Shown here: one piece after another, positions 1 to 8,319 of the stretch | How the letters are laid out: each line of letters starts with the position of its first letter | Numbering within the stretch: position 1 is the first letter of the stretch | Source: CAVYXZ01 sp965223835 | GTDB taxonomy: Bacteria > Chloroflexota > Anaerolineae > Aggregatilineales > Phototrophicaceae | Direction: 5' to 3' | NCBI GenBank assembly: GCA_965223835.1 | Contig: CBDCXQ010000001.1 | Location: 2,976,001-3,040,000, forward strand | DNA length: 64,000 nucleotides | The notes under the pieces: generated by a model | Told to the model about the DNA's origin: nothing | Databases searched by the model: none | The model's input: the letters and a program-made list of their open reading frames with translations, nothing else | Translations under genes and position numbers: made by a program

Positions 1-165
1 TGTTACGGCGTTACCCAGTCGCTTACTCGTAATGAAACCATAGCGATTATGGTCCAGGCCATTGATTACGACATTGAGCATCAAGGCTCGTTGCTGGTAA
101 CGGCGGCCTGCCTGCCGGGCGCGCGCAAAATCAGTTGCCCGGCATAGGCGCAAATGCCGTTGCAC
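1..165 (-). CDS. rnpA: RNase P protein component (partial, 3' end outside window)
   Basis: Protein subunit of ribonuclease P, which helps the catalytic RNA remove 5' leaders from pre-tRNAs. The first 55 codons are visible and the rest lies beyond the window start. The translation has the family pattern: a basic N-terminus (RHLRLCRATDFAR), then GFITSKRLGNAVT, which matches the conserved RNR-motif region entry (GF..SK+LGNAV). The GTG start at 163-165 directly abuts the rpmH stop at 166-168, so the two genes are translationally coupled, the usual rpmH-rnpA arrangement. A TTG a few codons further in is an alternative start. No separate promoter is seen. Confidence 0.9.
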   Translation of the reverse strand, partial: MQRHLRLCRATDFARARQAGRRYQQRALMLNVVINGLDHNRYGFITSKRLGNAVT

Positions 166-342
166 TCACGCGTTCCAATTCACCTTCTTTACATGATTAG
201 GCGTTACGGTCAGTTGATGCCGACCCCGACGACGCCGGGCTTTAAGCACCCGCCGCCCATTTTTGGTGTGCATTCGCTTCCGAAAACCATGTACCCGTTT
301 ACGTCGCCGAATTTTTGGTTGATATGTCCGCTTGGTTGACAT
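166..342 (-). CDS. rpmH: 50S ribosomal protein L34
   Basis: Small basic protein of the large ribosomal subunit, 58 residues. It starts STKRTYQPK, continues with the basic run RRRKRVHGFRKRM, and then KNGRRVLKARRRRGR, the standard L34 signature. It is slightly longer than the common 44-residue form because of a C-terminal tail (QLTVTPNHVKKVNWNA). The gene is first in an operon with rnpA and has its own near-consensus promoter at 414-442. The ATG at 340-342 is the only start giving the conserved N-terminus. dnaA is not next to it, unlike in many bacteria. Confidence 0.96.
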   Translation of the reverse strand: MSTKRTYQPKIRRRKRVHGFRKRMHTKNGRRVLKARRRRGRHQLTVTPNHVKKVNWNA

Positions 343-413
343 TTATGACACCTCATAGCTGACAAGCAAACTGCTTTTATACAGTTTAATAGGCCAGAAT
401 ATTTGAAGCGGCT

Positions 414-442
414 AGTATACCTGACAGCCTAAAACCGGTCAA
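414..442 (-). promoter_or_regulatory. Sigma-70 promoter for rpmH-rnpA
   Basis: On the minus strand TTGACC (437-442) and TATACT (414-419) are separated by exactly 17 bases. The predicted start point is near 407, giving a 5' leader of about 65 bases before rpmH. Confidence 0.75.
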
Positions 443-450
443 CCCGACGC

Positions 451-479
451 TTGAATGTACCGGGGGATTCAAGTATAAT
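451..479 (+). promoter_or_regulatory. Sigma-70 promoter for the 0.57 kb gene
   Basis: TTGAAT (451-456) and TATAAT (474-479) with 17-base spacing on the plus strand. The transcript would start near 486, about 80 bases before the ATG at 566. The promoter is back to back with the rpmH promoter, so the two -35 boxes lie only 8 bases apart. Confidence 0.75.
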
Positions 480-565
480 TTCTTGTTGGAATAAACCCAG
501 ATAACTTGATGTTTACTCCCCTCATCCTCAATTATTGCAACTAATTCGGAGGCGGATGATTTTCG

Positions 566-2143
566 ATGCCAGCTCAACAGTGGGCGCATAACTTTAAGAT
601 CGTTCAGGATGATATTGATTTTTTGACCAGCCTGCTGCTGGAAAAGGAACAGCCCCTGACAACTGAAGTTCTGGCGCATATCCTCATCGAAGAACGGCTG
701 GAACGAGAAGCCGCTGCATTGCAGGAACGTTTTAAGGATGCTCGTTTTTATAACCCGGCTGAGATCTATGAAATAGGTCAGCGAGTGATTTTTCCGATTT
801 TCAATTATGCCTCGGCGCTCGTTAAAGATCAGCGTGATGGTTTCAACCCGGACTATGAAACGTTCAACGTTATCCAGGTCGAATTTGAAGACGAGGAAAT
901 CATACCTGCGGTGCGTGAGTTCGCCTCGGCACTGACTGAGGCACATGCGCTCAGCCGTTCAGCCGATGACGAGGTTGATAATAACTTCCTCACCAGCAAT
1001 CTGTCGGCAGACGAGATTATGGCAGTGGCCGGTGATGACATCCTCTATACATTGGAAACCAGTTTATCCGAATCCGGCAGTCTTATTCAGGTTTCTGGAG
1101 TCTGGTTCCCAGAAGAACTTATGGTTGAGGTCAACGTCGGCCACACCCATTTAGCTGAAGCCATATTAGATATGAATGGTGGCGGCCCCCTGGCTACGAT
1201 CGACATCCTGGAAAATATTGGCGGCCTCGACAGCGGCTCATCATCATTGCAAGAATTTTCCCTAAACCATACCCTGAAGAATGACAACCGCTTTGATGAA
1301 GTCGGCCCAAAAGGTCAGGTGTTATGGTATCTCAACCGGCTGGAGCCGGCGGAAGTGCAGCATACGCCCCCATTGCTAAATTACCAGCCAATTGATTACG
1401 ACCCAACGCTGCTTGATGAAGAGCTGCTCGCGCTGGAACGGGAAATCAATGATGAGCTTTCCGAATTTACATACGAGCGGTCACCAGAAACCCAGGCCAG
1501 AGCCACAATCATTTACCCACACCGGCGTGCTGGTACCCTCCCACTGAATTTATCGTTACAAAATATTTTTCCCACCGAACAGCAAACGGAACGGGTTTTC
1601 GTTACCCTGATTGACGGTCAGGATGGAGAAAATTATCCAGGATGGGTAGTTCGTAAAGGTCATTATATCTTTGGCTTGAACAAATTCTATCGCAAACATC
1701 AATTGCCGATCGGCGTTCACCTCAACATCAGCATCGGCGATGATCTCAGTCAATTTGTCGTCAACTTTGACGCCTATCGTCCGCGAACGGAATGGGTCCG
1801 CATTGTTGTTCCCAAAAACGGCCAGATTACATTTGAGGATGCCAAACGCTCGATTGGGGCTGACTATGACGATCTCATGATTTTGGGTGCTGATGACCTG
1901 GACGCGCTCGATAATTTATTTAACACAGTCCAGCAACAACGCAAGCCGCTCACTTCAATCTTGCATAATATCCTGGTTGCGCTGGGACCACTAACGCCAC
2001 AGGGAACCGTTCATGCCAAAACGATCTACAGCGCGGTGAATCTGGTCCGCCGTTGTCCACCCGGTCCCATCCTGGCAACCCTGGTTGCGAACCTGGATTT
2101 CCAAAATGTTGGTGGGCATTATTGGAAACTCAGCGACCATTAG
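566..2143 (+). CDS. Hypothetical protein, 525 aa, possible wHTH ends
   Basis: I do not recognise this family with certainty. The protein is acidic, soluble, and has no signal peptide or membrane segment. Residues about 14-60 (IDFLTSLLLEKEQPLTTEVLAHILI) read like a winged-helix or HARE-HTH unit. The last 55 residues (HNILVALGPLTPQGTVHAKT, then NLVRRCPPGPILATLV and GGHYWKLS) look like a second one. The start at 566 follows AATTCGGAGGCGGATG, a good ribosome binding site with slightly long spacing. It is the first of three close plus-strand genes and lies 10 bases before the next, so an operon is likely. A DNA- or RNA-associated role is possible but unproven. Confidence 0.75.
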   Translation: MPAQQWAHNFKIVQDDIDFLTSLLLEKEQPLTTEVLAHILIEERLEREAAALQERFKDARFYNPAEIYEIGQRVIFPIFNYASALVKDQRDGFNPDYETFNVIQVEFEDEEIIPAVREFASALTEAHALSRSADDEVDNNFLTSNLSADEIMAVAGDDILYTLETSLSESGSLIQVSGVWFPEELMVEVNVGHTHLAEAILDMNGGGPLATIDILENIGGLDSGSSSLQEFSLNHTLKNDNRFDEVGPKGQVLWYLNRLEPAEVQHTPPLLNYQPIDYDPTLLDEELLALEREINDELSEFTYERSPETQARATIIYPHRRAGTLPLNLSLQNIFPTEQQTERVFVTLIDGQDGENYPGWVVRKGHYIFGLNKFYRKHQLPIGVHLNISIGDDLSQFVVNFDAYRPRTEWVRIVVPKNGQITFEDAKRSIGADYDDLMILGADDLDALDNLFNTVQQQRKPLTSILHNILVALGPLTPQGTVHAKTIYSAVNLVRRCPPGPILATLVANLDFQNVGGHYWKLSDH

Positions 2144-2153
2144 GAGTGACATC

Positions 2154-2591
2154 ATGACCAAGCTCAGCAAGCCAAGTATGCTGGTAAAGCCAACCTTGGA
2201 CACCAAGTTCTATGTGGACTATGATTGGTGGGAACGCAGCAACGAGGACTTGCGAAGTTACTTGCTAAGTCACGTTTTGCCAGAACAACGCGACCGGTTG
2301 AGCACAATCGAAGAAGGTAGCGTCATTGATTACATTGATCCAGCAACCGGTGAGGTATCACAACTGGACGAACTCAATCTGGCAATTCGCCTGGCGGCAG
2401 CCGATCCCAACTTTATCAATCTACAAACCTCGCTTGTGGATAGTGTTTTCCGGGTATTCCTAGCAAACGGCAACCTGCCACAAACCCCGAAAGAGTTAGC
2501 GGCCCTAACCGGGCGCAGAGCTTCTACTATTTTGAAAACTTTCAGTGGGGTGCGCATCTACAAAGGCGTTCGCCCCCGCACCGACGAATGA
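2154..2591 (+). CDS. Hypothetical protein with C-terminal HTH-like segment, 145 aa
   Basis: Unrecognised family. The N-terminal half is acidic and helical (FYVDYDWWERSNEDLRSYLL), with no export signal. The C-terminal segment TPKELAALTGRRASTILKT followed by FSGVRIYKGVRP resembles a helix-turn-helix with a basic tail, the order of a small DNA-binding protein. I chose ATG 2154, preceded by TAGGAG 8 bases upstream, over an in-frame upstream start that would overlap the preceding gene. It lies 10 bases after the preceding gene and is probably co-transcribed. Confidence 0.75.
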   Translation: MTKLSKPSMLVKPTLDTKFYVDYDWWERSNEDLRSYLLSHVLPEQRDRLSTIEEGSVIDYIDPATGEVSQLDELNLAIRLAAADPNFINLQTSLVDSVFRVFLANGNLPQTPKELAALTGRRASTILKTFSGVRIYKGVRPRTDE

Positions 2592-2616
2592 CGATCAAAG
2601 AAAGAGTAATCAACTA

Positions 2617-3045
2617 ATGAGTCGGGTGATAAACACAGACAGCACCGGCAAAAAACGTAATCAACTGATGCGGACAAGTGCAGAGTTGTTGCGACGACTA
2701 AGCCAGAAAACAACGGTCGACGATGAAGTTGCCGATATGGTCGCCCAGCTCGTTTTTTGCCTGCGCGAAATCGACGACGGCATTGACCAATCGGCTCGAG
2801 CCTGGGAAAAGCGTGATTATTGGATGAAGGCTGAGGAGTTTCGCCAACGCTGGCATTGGGTGGGCGATATGGCCGATCAGTTGCAAGTACTCGTCTTTGA
2901 TGATGAGTGGGACCGATTGCCAGAAATGTTGATCAAGATTCTGCCGTATTTCAGCGACATCAAAGTAAACAAGTTCATGCGCAAAGACGGGTCGTGGGAT
3001 GGTTTTTACCAGCGTCTGTTGCAGGAAAAACCACCTGAGCATTAG
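2617..3045 (+). CDS. Hypothetical protein, 142 aa
   Basis: Unrecognised, soluble, predicted mostly helical. It has conserved-looking aromatic stretches (AWEKRDYWMKAEEFRQRWHW and FMRKDGSWDGFYQRLL). ATG 2617 follows AAAGAG and avoids overlap with the upstream gene; an in-frame alternative start at 2545 would overlap it. It is the last gene of the 0.57-3.05 kb group. Its end overlaps tail-to-tail by 4 bases with the convergent LCP gene, and no terminator hairpin is visible between them. Confidence 0.72.
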   Translation: MSRVINTDSTGKKRNQLMRTSAELLRRLSQKTTVDDEVADMVAQLVFCLREIDDGIDQSARAWEKRDYWMKAEEFRQRWHWVGDMADQLQVLVFDDEWDRLPEMLIKILPYFSDIKVNKFMRKDGSWDGFYQRLLQEKPPEH

Positions 3046-3881
3046 TCAAAATTCGCTGATACCCAGGTTTCAAGTTGCGGATAATCGGGAATAACCACCC
3101 CCTCGGCAGTGGCGGTGATGCGTTCTCGATCAATGGTCAAGCGTTCGCCACCTGCTCCCCCCAGAACAATCGGCGGCGCAAGGGTGAGCATATCCCATAA
3201 GGTCAAGTCAGTATCAAGGGTCTGATTCAAGGCAATCAGAGCCGACGGCCAGTAAATCGGAACGATCAGTTTGCCTAATAAGGCGGAGACGACCTGCTGC
3301 TGGCGTCGCGTGCGCTGAAAGTCATCATCGGCATAACGTGTTCGCGCATAAATCAGTGCCCGTTCACCATTCATGTGCTGACGGCCAGCCTCGAATTCCA
3401 CCGTCATTACCCCATAATCAGCAGTGGGATAGTTGTAATCAATCAAATGTCGTTCCACATCAACTGAAATACCGCCTACAGCATCAACCAGGGCTACAAA
3501 ACCTTCAAAATTGAGACGTACATAGCGGTCTGGCTGGATGCCAAAACTGGCTGCAATGGCTGCCTGTGTCAAAGCTGGACCACTACCTGCCGCTTCCATC
3601 TCACCCAGCATGTTGATTGTGTTCACCCGTTGCAGACCGTAATCAGGAACGGTTAAGGAAAGATCACGGGGAATGGACATCATAGCTACCCGGAGACTGG
3701 CTGGATCAACGCCAACCAACATGATGCTATCAGCCCGGGTTGTCCAGCCTTCTCCACTACGACTATCGACACCGAGCACCAGAATATCGGTGTGCGGCGG
3801 TGGAAACATCAAATACAACACAATAAAACCTAACACGACAGCCAGGACACGAAGTAAGCGTTTACTGCGCAGATTTTTCAA
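3042..3881 (-). CDS. LytR-CpsA-Psr (LCP) family cell-wall polymer transferase
   Basis: LCP enzymes transfer lipid-linked glycopolymers to the cell envelope, outside the membrane. The N-terminus is basic followed by one membrane helix (about residues 9-26, VLAVVLGFIVLYLMF), giving an extracellular catalytic domain. Family marks follow: DILVLGVDSR, TRADSIMLVGVDP, MMSIPRDL, an INMLGEM helix, the FEGFVALVDAVGGISVDV motif and RALIYARTRYADDDFQRTRRQQ with the conserved arginines. At 279 residues it is a compact, LCP-domain-only version. It overlaps the stop of phosphofructokinase by 4 bases, so the two are coupled in the operon lipoprotein-pfk-LCP. Confidence 0.9.
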   Translation of the reverse strand: MKNLRSKRLLRVLAVVLGFIVLYLMFPPPHTDILVLGVDSRSGEGWTTRADSIMLVGVDPASLRVAMMSIPRDLSLTVPDYGLQRVNTINMLGEMEAAGSGPALTQAAIAASFGIQPDRYVRLNFEGFVALVDAVGGISVDVERHLIDYNYPTADYGVMTVEFEAGRQHMNGERALIYARTRYADDDFQRTRRQQQVVSALLGKLIVPIYWPSALIALNQTLDTDLTLWDMLTLAPPIVLGGAGGERLTIDRERITATAEGVVIPDYPQLETWVSANFD

Positions 3882-4960
3882 CCGAACACGATCCCCAGGT
3901 CACGGGCCATCATAACCATATCCCCCAACGGATCAACAACTTTCCGGCAAAGCGCATCTGCCAATGGGACATTGACCATCTGGGTGCCTTGCAAAGCAAC
4001 CATGTAACCCCAGCGCTCTTCAGCAACCAGATGCACTGCAGCCGAACCGAAGCGGGTTGCCAACCAGCGATCACGCGGCGTTGGTTGCCCACCACGTTGC
4101 ACATGTCCGAGTACAGTCACTCGAACTTCAGCGCCAACACAATCGGCCAGCATTGTACCGACTTGATGTCCCATCCCCCCTAGTCGACCCTCACGCCCCC
4201 CTTCGCTCTTAATGTAATAAGATTGTTCACCACCGGCGGGTGCGGCCCCCTCGGCGACAACCACCAGACTATACTGCCGCCCAGATGCCTGGAGATTGCG
4301 TATTTTCTGACACACAACCTCTATATCAAATGGAATTTCAGGGATTAAAATTGCATCGGCACCGCCACTGACACCCGCGATGAGCGCAATCCAACCAGCA
4401 TGCCGTCCCATAACTTCCAGCACCATAACCCGATGATGGCTTTCAGCGGTCGTTTGAAGTTTATCAAGGGCTTCAGTCGCTGTATTAATGGCCGTATCAA
4501 AGCCAAATGTGACATCCGTCTCGCTCAGATCATTATCTATCGTTTTCGGCACCCCAACGATATGAGCACCCAATGCGACTAATCGGTGCGCAATTGCCAT
4601 GGTGCCATCACCACCGGCTACGATTAGCGCATCTAGTTCATAATCCGCGATACGTTGCAGGGCTTCCTGGGAAACGTCCGCGATTTCTTCGGTACCATCG
4701 GGGTGTGTCACCTGAAGGGCAAACGGATTTCCTCGATTAGCCGCACCGAGTATAGTTCCGCCGCGCGTGAGTAGATCACGGACATTATCTTCATGCAGGG
4801 GCACCAGCGGCAACCCGGCATATAGTCCATCAAATCCCTGTAGAATTCCACAAACTTCCCAACCGTAATGGCGGCTTGCGGTCAGCACAACGGCGCGAAT
4901 CACTGCATTAAGGGCGGGAGCATCACCCCCACCGGTAAGAATTCCTATCCGTTTTGTCAT
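3878..4960 (-). CDS. pfkA: 6-phosphofructokinase, group III type
   Basis: Phosphorylates fructose 6-phosphate to the 1,6-bisphosphate in glycolysis. The protein begins MTKRIGILTGGGDAPALNAV, has the nucleotide-site motif GGDGT, the catalytic loop PKTIDND and the sugar-site stretch EVMGRHAGWIA. In E. coli numbering the two residues that separate phosphoryl donors read Gly104 (GGDGT) and Lys124 (PKTIDND). That combination is typical of group III, generally ATP-dependent, enzymes, whereas PPi enzymes carry Asp104. ATG 4958-4960 follows GAGGCG and gives the family N-terminus at 360 residues. An upstream in-frame ATG at 5026 would run into the preceding gene and is rejected. Confidence 0.9.
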   Translation of the reverse strand: MTKRIGILTGGGDAPALNAVIRAVVLTASRHYGWEVCGILQGFDGLYAGLPLVPLHEDNVRDLLTRGGTILGAANRGNPFALQVTHPDGTEEIADVSQEALQRIADYELDALIVAGGDGTMAIAHRLVALGAHIVGVPKTIDNDLSETDVTFGFDTAINTATEALDKLQTTAESHHRVMVLEVMGRHAGWIALIAGVSGGADAILIPEIPFDIEVVCQKIRNLQASGRQYSLVVVAEGAAPAGGEQSYYIKSEGGREGRLGGMGHQVGTMLADCVGAEVRVTVLGHVQRGGQPTPRDRWLATRFGSAAVHLVAEERWGYMVALQGTQMVNVPLADALCRKVVDPLGDMVMMARDLGIVFG

Positions 4961-4997
4961 CAAGCGCCTCGTTGCTGAGATCAAAGGCGAACCACGC

Positions 4998-5867
4998 CTA
5001 GCGATACCGTATCCATTCTCGCCCACCTGGTTGCAGGCCTATGATACCACCTCGCGGTTCTACGAAAAAGATGCTACCATCAGTCGCGATTTGAACCTGA
5101 ATCGTGTATGGTTCTTCACGTTCGACTGTGGCCCAGCCCAGCCGCGATTGTAAAAGTGGATTATTGCGCCAGATGAGGCCGAAGCCGCGACGCGGTTGCC
5201 AGGTTGAATCGGGCGCAGACGCATCCAATGCCGGGTCGAAATCGACGGTCAGACCTTCGACATAATCATCACGAAAAACTTCCCAGCGCATTGGACCTGG
5301 ACTTTGGTAAATTGCATAAATTGCGTCCTGCTGTCCTACCCAGATCATAAATCCCTGTTGAAATGACTGATAGGCCGCCGGGCTGGTCAAGGCCGGCCCC
5401 AGTGGGCAATGTGTCGGCAATACCAGGCCAAAAAACCAGGGCAATGGGCAGGCTTGAGGTCCAGTGTTACCGATACCTGGCGCGACCGTCTGCTGAACGT
5501 AGCGAATCGCCAACGTCGGCGATGGCAGTGGCGTCCTGGTCACAGTCGGCGTGATTGTTGGCGTCAATGTAGGGGTACGACTGGGCGGCAAGGTAGCTGT
5601 GACCAGCACAAAGTTGGGGTCATCCGGGGCAACCGTGATAACTTCTAGCGTTGCTAAGTCAGCAGCAGTTGCCAGCGGGATGACAATGGGTGTCGGCGTT
5701 GCTATCGTTCGCGAAACAACATCAGTCGGTGGCAGCGTTACAGCTTGCACCAGTCTGGGGCGTCCAGCGGTAACATTTGGATCAGACGTACAGGCCACCA
5801 TTATCAACATGACCCAAACAGATAATCCGCGCAGCATAGTAGCCCAATAATTCAGCCAATTCAGCAT
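4998..5867 (-). CDS. Putative lipoprotein, unknown function
   Basis: Secreted, lipid-anchored protein of 289 residues. The N-terminus has a hydrophobic stretch ending in MLIMVAC, a plausible lipobox with Cys about residue 26. A long low-complexity region rich in Thr, Pro and Ser follows (about residues 45-120, including RTPTLTPTITPTVTRTP), typical of an extracellular spacer. The C-terminal globular part contains PACPLPWFFG-like and GFGLIWRNNP segments and is not recognised. An in-frame ATG 10 codons downstream would give a shorter signal sequence. It is first in the operon with phosphofructokinase and the LCP protein. Confidence 0.78.
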   Translation of the reverse strand: MLNWLNYWATMLRGLSVWVMLIMVACTSDPNVTAGRPRLVQAVTLPPTDVVSRTIATPTPIVIPLATAADLATLEVITVAPDDPNFVLVTATLPPSRTPTLTPTITPTVTRTPLPSPTLAIRYVQQTVAPGIGNTGPQACPLPWFFGLVLPTHCPLGPALTSPAAYQSFQQGFMIWVGQQDAIYAIYQSPGPMRWEVFRDDYVEGLTVDFDPALDASAPDSTWQPRRGFGLIWRNNPLLQSRLGWATVEREEPYTIQVQIATDGSIFFVEPRGGIIGLQPGGREWIRYR

Positions 5868-5896
5868 GATTGCATTATAGGCGCAAAAGTCGACAA

Positions 5897-5925
5897 TTGC
5901 CCAGGCGTTCTATTTATTCTATAAT
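5897..5925 (+). promoter_or_regulatory. Sigma-70 promoter for the 6.0 kb membrane gene
   Basis: TTGCCC (5897-5902), 17 bases, TATAAT (5920-5925). A second TATAAT at 5965-5970 with a poor -35 may add a downstream start. Both point toward the gene at 6029. Confidence 0.6.
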
Positions 5926-6028
5926 GGAGTCATAAAATATTTAAGTCATCACACAATTTCAGTGTATAATCTCTTAATTTCCAACCGACCACGCACTATC
6001 CAGTCTGGCAGCAGATGAGGAACGCTAT

Positions 6029-6370
6029 ATGGCAAAAAAGAAATCAAGAGCGGAAGCTCGAGTCGAACGTTTGACATGGGGCCTGTTGGTCCTCATCTTT
6101 GCGGTCCTGTTCCTTGTTTCTGATAATCTCACTGCTGCTGTACCCAACTGGCTGGTACCATTGGCCGGGGCTGTGGTCTTGCTGGGTTCCGGCATGTATC
6201 AGTATGCACGCCGCTGGGGCGTAAGTCCGGTTACGTGGATCACCGGCATCATTCTACTGGTCCTGGCTGTAATTGGATTTTATGTTGCCCCAAATCGTCC
6301 ATTTATCGTCGAATCACTGCTGGTAACCCTCATCGTCATCATTTTCGGCACCTTTACCGGCGAAACTTAA
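6029..6370 (+). CDS. Small integral membrane protein, 113 aa
   Basis: Unrecognised membrane protein. After a basic N-terminus (MAKKKSRAEARVER) there are four predicted membrane helices, roughly residues 16-32, 38-56, 67-85 and 92-109, separated by short loops. The basic start suggests the N-terminus is cytoplasmic. The ATG follows GAGGAA with ideal spacing. It stands alone between two intergenic gaps and precedes the PucR gene by 72 bases. Confidence 0.78.
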   Translation: MAKKKSRAEARVERLTWGLLVLIFAVLFLVSDNLTAAVPNWLVPLAGAVVLLGSGMYQYARRWGVSPVTWITGIILLVLAVIGFYVAPNRPFIVESLLVTLIVIIFGTFTGET

Positions 6371-6442
6371 TCGCAGCAATTTGAAGACATTTGCGTTAAA
6401 CTAGAATATCCCATTGCTTGTGCAATTTGCCTGAGTTTACCC

Positions 6443-8089
6443 ATGACTGAACCGAACGAGCGAATCACAGTTGAAGATGTTCGCAAACATGCACTACCTC
6501 TGGGAACCCGAGTCGTGGCCGGGGATGGCATGCTGAGCCAGCCCGTCGCCTGGACAACGGTGATTTACCCGGAAGATGGCAGCACCAACAAAACCCTACA
6601 AAATGGTGAAATATTGTTGGTGGCAGCCGCCAGCCGCAACAACGTACCCATCACTACCGATATTGACGTGGTGCGCTGGGCAGCGGACATCAAAGCAGCG
6701 GCAGTGGTTGTCAGCGATAATCCTTCACCGACCGCCATCGCCGAGGCAAATGCATACAATATTCCGCTGCTGGCGCTTCCCGGTGGTAGTCGAATTCGAC
6801 TTGTTGAAAAAGCGGTGGTTAGTTTGCTAGTCGACCGCAAAGGCCAGCTTGAACGCCGGGGAACGCAGATTTATCGTCAGTTAACCCAGATTTCGTCGCG
6901 TAACGAAGGCATGGCAGAACTCATTAGTGCGATGGCTCGCCTGACCAACAAATCGGTTGTTATTCAGGACAAGCGTTTACGCATTTTATACAGTTCGGTC
7001 CAGCCCCAGTTTGTCTCCCATTGGGAAGATGTTGAGACCTTTCTACGGAAGCTGGATAACCTCCCGGTTGAGCTACAAGACCGGCATCGGGTCACTGAGA
7101 TCGACAACCCGGTCCTGATGCAATCACTACCCACGCCAGGATTAGCGCGGCTGGTTTCGCCCATCATCACCAAAGATATTGGGCGCGGCCATCTTTCAAT
7201 TATCGGTTGGGACAATGAAATTGATGACGTGGATTCGCTGGTTGCAGAACACGGAGCCGCCGCTTGTGCATTGGAAATGGCAAAGGCCAAAGCCATTAGT
7301 GATACGGAAAAACGGCTGCGTGGCACGTTTCTTGATCGCTTGCTGATTGGTGATGTGAGCCAGCAGGAAGCGATCCGCCAGGGAGAACGCTTCGAGCATG
7401 ATATGACACTGGCACATGTCGCCATCGTGCTGGCGTGGCAAGGTCATAAGACGCTTTCGACTCGCCGCTTAGAAACACTGGTCAATGGGGTGGTCAGTAG
7501 CCAGAAAATTGGCGCACTTGTCTGGCAACGCGAACGTGAGGAAGAGGTTTTGGTCTTCTTCGCACCGGACCCGGCCAAACCCATTGATTCCAGCATGGAC
7601 CTGGCCCAGACCTTTAGCGCTGAAGTCCAAAAACAATATCCGCAGGCGCGGGTTGCTGTTGGCCTGGGCCAAATTGCACGCGAGATCAGTGCCTGGCGCA
7701 ATAGCTACCGCGATGCAGTCCAGGCGCTTGAACTCGCGCGGCGACTGCAAACGGACACGCCCCTTTATATCGGCGATTTGGGCGTGTATCAACTGGTCCT
7801 TAGTCTGTCTGACCGTGAAAAATTATTAGATTTTAAAGATCGGACGCTGGGGGCATTGGAAGAATATGATCACAAGCAGCACGCGGACCTGATTAAGACA
7901 ATGGAAGCGTTCTTTGCCTGTCATGGTAATCTCAGCCAGACTGCCGAGATGCTTATTGTCCATCGCAACACCCTGCTCTACCGCATGAACCGCATCAACG
8001 ATATTGCTGCGATTGACCTCAACCGACCGGAAACGCGGTTAGCTTTGCACCTGGCACTAACGATCCGTCGATTGCTCACCATGAACTAA
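6443..8089 (+). CDS. PucR-family transcriptional regulator (first copy)
   Basis: DNA-binding regulator of 548 residues. It has the N-terminal PucR ligand domain (about residues 8-130, VEDVRKHALPLG to the end of VVSLLVDRKG), a middle GGDEF-like/CdaR region (about 290-440) and a C-terminal HTH (about 488-545). The HTH reads FFACHGNLSQTAEMLIVHRN then TLLYRMNRI, the family's recognition helix. Members sense purine or nitrogen-related metabolites and usually activate nearby catabolic genes. It is directly upstream of glutamate synthase, so a nitrogen role is plausible but inferred. A paralogue with the same domain order lies beyond gltB on the opposite strand (14134). The ribosome binding site is weak. 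A TAGAAT box at 6402-6407 could be its -10 element. Confidence 0.88.
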   Translation: MTEPNERITVEDVRKHALPLGTRVVAGDGMLSQPVAWTTVIYPEDGSTNKTLQNGEILLVAAASRNNVPITTDIDVVRWAADIKAAAVVVSDNPSPTAIAEANAYNIPLLALPGGSRIRLVEKAVVSLLVDRKGQLERRGTQIYRQLTQISSRNEGMAELISAMARLTNKSVVIQDKRLRILYSSVQPQFVSHWEDVETFLRKLDNLPVELQDRHRVTEIDNPVLMQSLPTPGLARLVSPIITKDIGRGHLSIIGWDNEIDDVDSLVAEHGAAACALEMAKAKAISDTEKRLRGTFLDRLLIGDVSQQEAIRQGERFEHDMTLAHVAIVLAWQGHKTLSTRRLETLVNGVVSSQKIGALVWQREREEEVLVFFAPDPAKPIDSSMDLAQTFSAEVQKQYPQARVAVGLGQIAREISAWRNSYRDAVQALELARRLQTDTPLYIGDLGVYQLVLSLSDREKLLDFKDRTLGALEEYDHKQHADLIKTMEAFFACHGNLSQTAEMLIVHRNTLLYRMNRINDIAAIDLNRPETRLALHLALTIRRLLTMN

Positions 8090-8252
8090 CCGGGAATTAT
8101 TCTTTCCCACAAAATTTATCTGCACAAGCAAGCTGGCAATTTCAGTGCATTTGAACAATTATATGGACCCATTTCACTGATATTGGACGTATTTTTAGGC
8201 ACAATAACCGAACGTGAGTATAAAAAGTTCTGGTAGTTTTTTTTATGATATT

Positions 8253-8314
8253 TGCGATAATTATTCGTTCGATTAATGGTCACGTTTCTTAGTGACCCTA
8301 CAATTTAAGGAGGG
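8253..8314 (+). promoter_or_regulatory. gltB control region: extended -10, inverted repeat, strong SD
   Basis: TGCGATAAT (8253-8261) is a plausible extended -10. A perfect inverted repeat GGTCAC-8 nt-GTGACC spans 8278-8297, just downstream of the predicted start point. It could be an operator or a short 5' UTR hairpin. AAGGAGGG at 8308-8315 is a very strong Shine-Dalgarno placed 5 bases before TTG at 8320, which fixes the gltB start. Confidence 0.5.
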
Positions 8315-8319
8315 ACGCC

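Noticed and set aside
343..565. Chromosome origin next to rpmH
   Set aside because: No DnaA-box cluster or AT-rich unwinding region is visible and dnaA is absent; two near-consensus promoters explain the region.
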